Source: CAZVYJ01 sp964631565
GTDB taxonomy: Bacteria > Planctomycetota > Phycisphaerae > SM23-33
Length of the DNA stretch: 64,000 nt
Reading direction: 5' to 3'
NCBI GenBank assembly: GCA_964631565.1
Contig: CAZVYJ010000007.1
Coordinates: 16,782 to 80,781, forward strand
Below are positions 63,915-64,000 of the stretch, piece after piece (position 1 is the stretch's first letter; each line of letters begins with the position of its first letter). Position numbers and translations under genes: made by a program. The notes under the pieces were generated by a model. That model was not told where the DNA came from. It ran no database searches and worked only from the letters and a program-made list of their open reading frames with translations.

Positions 63915-63975
63915 GGAGCGGTCGTTTAGTGCGTGTCATCGGGCGGACCGCTCCCTGACGGACATTATGCACTAA
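63915..63975 (+). other. possible pseudoknot-forming sequence downstream of the FNT gene
   Basis: GGAGCGGTC (63915-63923) pairs with GACCGCTCC (63946-63954), and TTAGTGC (63926-63932), inside that hairpin's loop, pairs exactly with GCACTAA (63969-63975). The two stems cross, as in an H-type pseudoknot. It could be a 3' UTR element or the start of a structured RNA at the window edge. Confidence 0.35.
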
Positions 63976-64000
63976 GCCTCCCCAAGTACGTATCTCTTGC

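Noticed and set aside
1..64000. tRNA, rRNA, CRISPR arrays, insertion sequences or prophage
   Set aside because: No cloverleaf, rRNA core sequence, regularly spaced direct repeats or transposase/integrase motifs were seen.

Overview
The window is a GC-rich bacterial segment from a draft or metagenome-derived assembly: a 100-N scaffold gap sits inside alaS. The gene content points to an anaerobic or fermentative polysaccharide degrader, most likely Planctomycetota (Phycisphaerae-like) or another member of the PVC group. Evidence is a DNRLRE protein with a PEP-CTERM tail, large exported proteins with calcium-binding repeats, uronate and arabinan/galactan enzymes, a PPi-type phosphofructokinase, and URO-D and Gfo/Idh proteins inside a sugar operon. 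This placement is inference and no rRNA gene is present to confirm it.

Region 1 (1-1749) is the 3' end of a secreted HExxH/CBM9-like protein closed by a terminator. Region 2 (1830-22113) is one long co-directional catabolic operon behind a promoter with a LacI-type operator: LacI regulator, mannonate-forming SDR, HAD phosphatase, LarA-type nickel racemase/epimerase, PPi-dependent phosphofructokinase, 6-phosphogluconate dehydrogenase, glucuronate isomerase (uxaC), tagaturonate epimerase (uxaE), a large putative glycosidase, class II aldolase, FGGY kinase, TIM-barrel sugar isomerase, a frameshifted Gfo/Idh oxidoreductase, a URO-D-family protein and a GH127-like enzyme. Read together, it suggests hexuronates are converted through fructuronate and mannonate to gluconate by a LarA-type C2 epimerase. 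Gluconate would then be phosphorylated and decarboxylated to ribulose 5-phosphate, with PPi-PFK and the aldolase possibly handling sedoheptulose phosphates. No mannonate dehydratase or KDG enzymes are in the operon.

Region 3 (22161-33936) holds a 1881-residue exported NHL-propeller protein, an AraC regulator, a PEP-CTERM protein, a GH36 alpha-galactosidase and a SpoIIE-type phosphatase with a Cache sensor. Region 4 (34210-42220) is an RND efflux operon (adaptor, pump, outer-membrane factor) continued by a cation/proton antiporter and a voltage-gated-type K+ channel. Region 5 (42521-47648) has a beta-helix/PKD lipoprotein, a degenerate PGRP-amidase-like protein, an AT-rich repeat block with two DnaA-box-like sites, rnc, def and a lipoprotein.

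Region 6 (47685-56264) is housekeeping: alaS behind an unusual structured leader, then rpmF-plsX-fabH-fabD-fabG-acpP-fabF. Region 7 (56284-64000) has a second copy of the repeat found before alaS, a CCA/poly(A) nucleotidyltransferase, a BatA-like VWA/DUF58 pair, rsmD, a lipoprotein, a manganese exporter (mntP) divergent from a formate/nitrite transporter, and a possible pseudoknot at the right edge. I see no tRNA or rRNA gene, CRISPR array, transposase or prophage.
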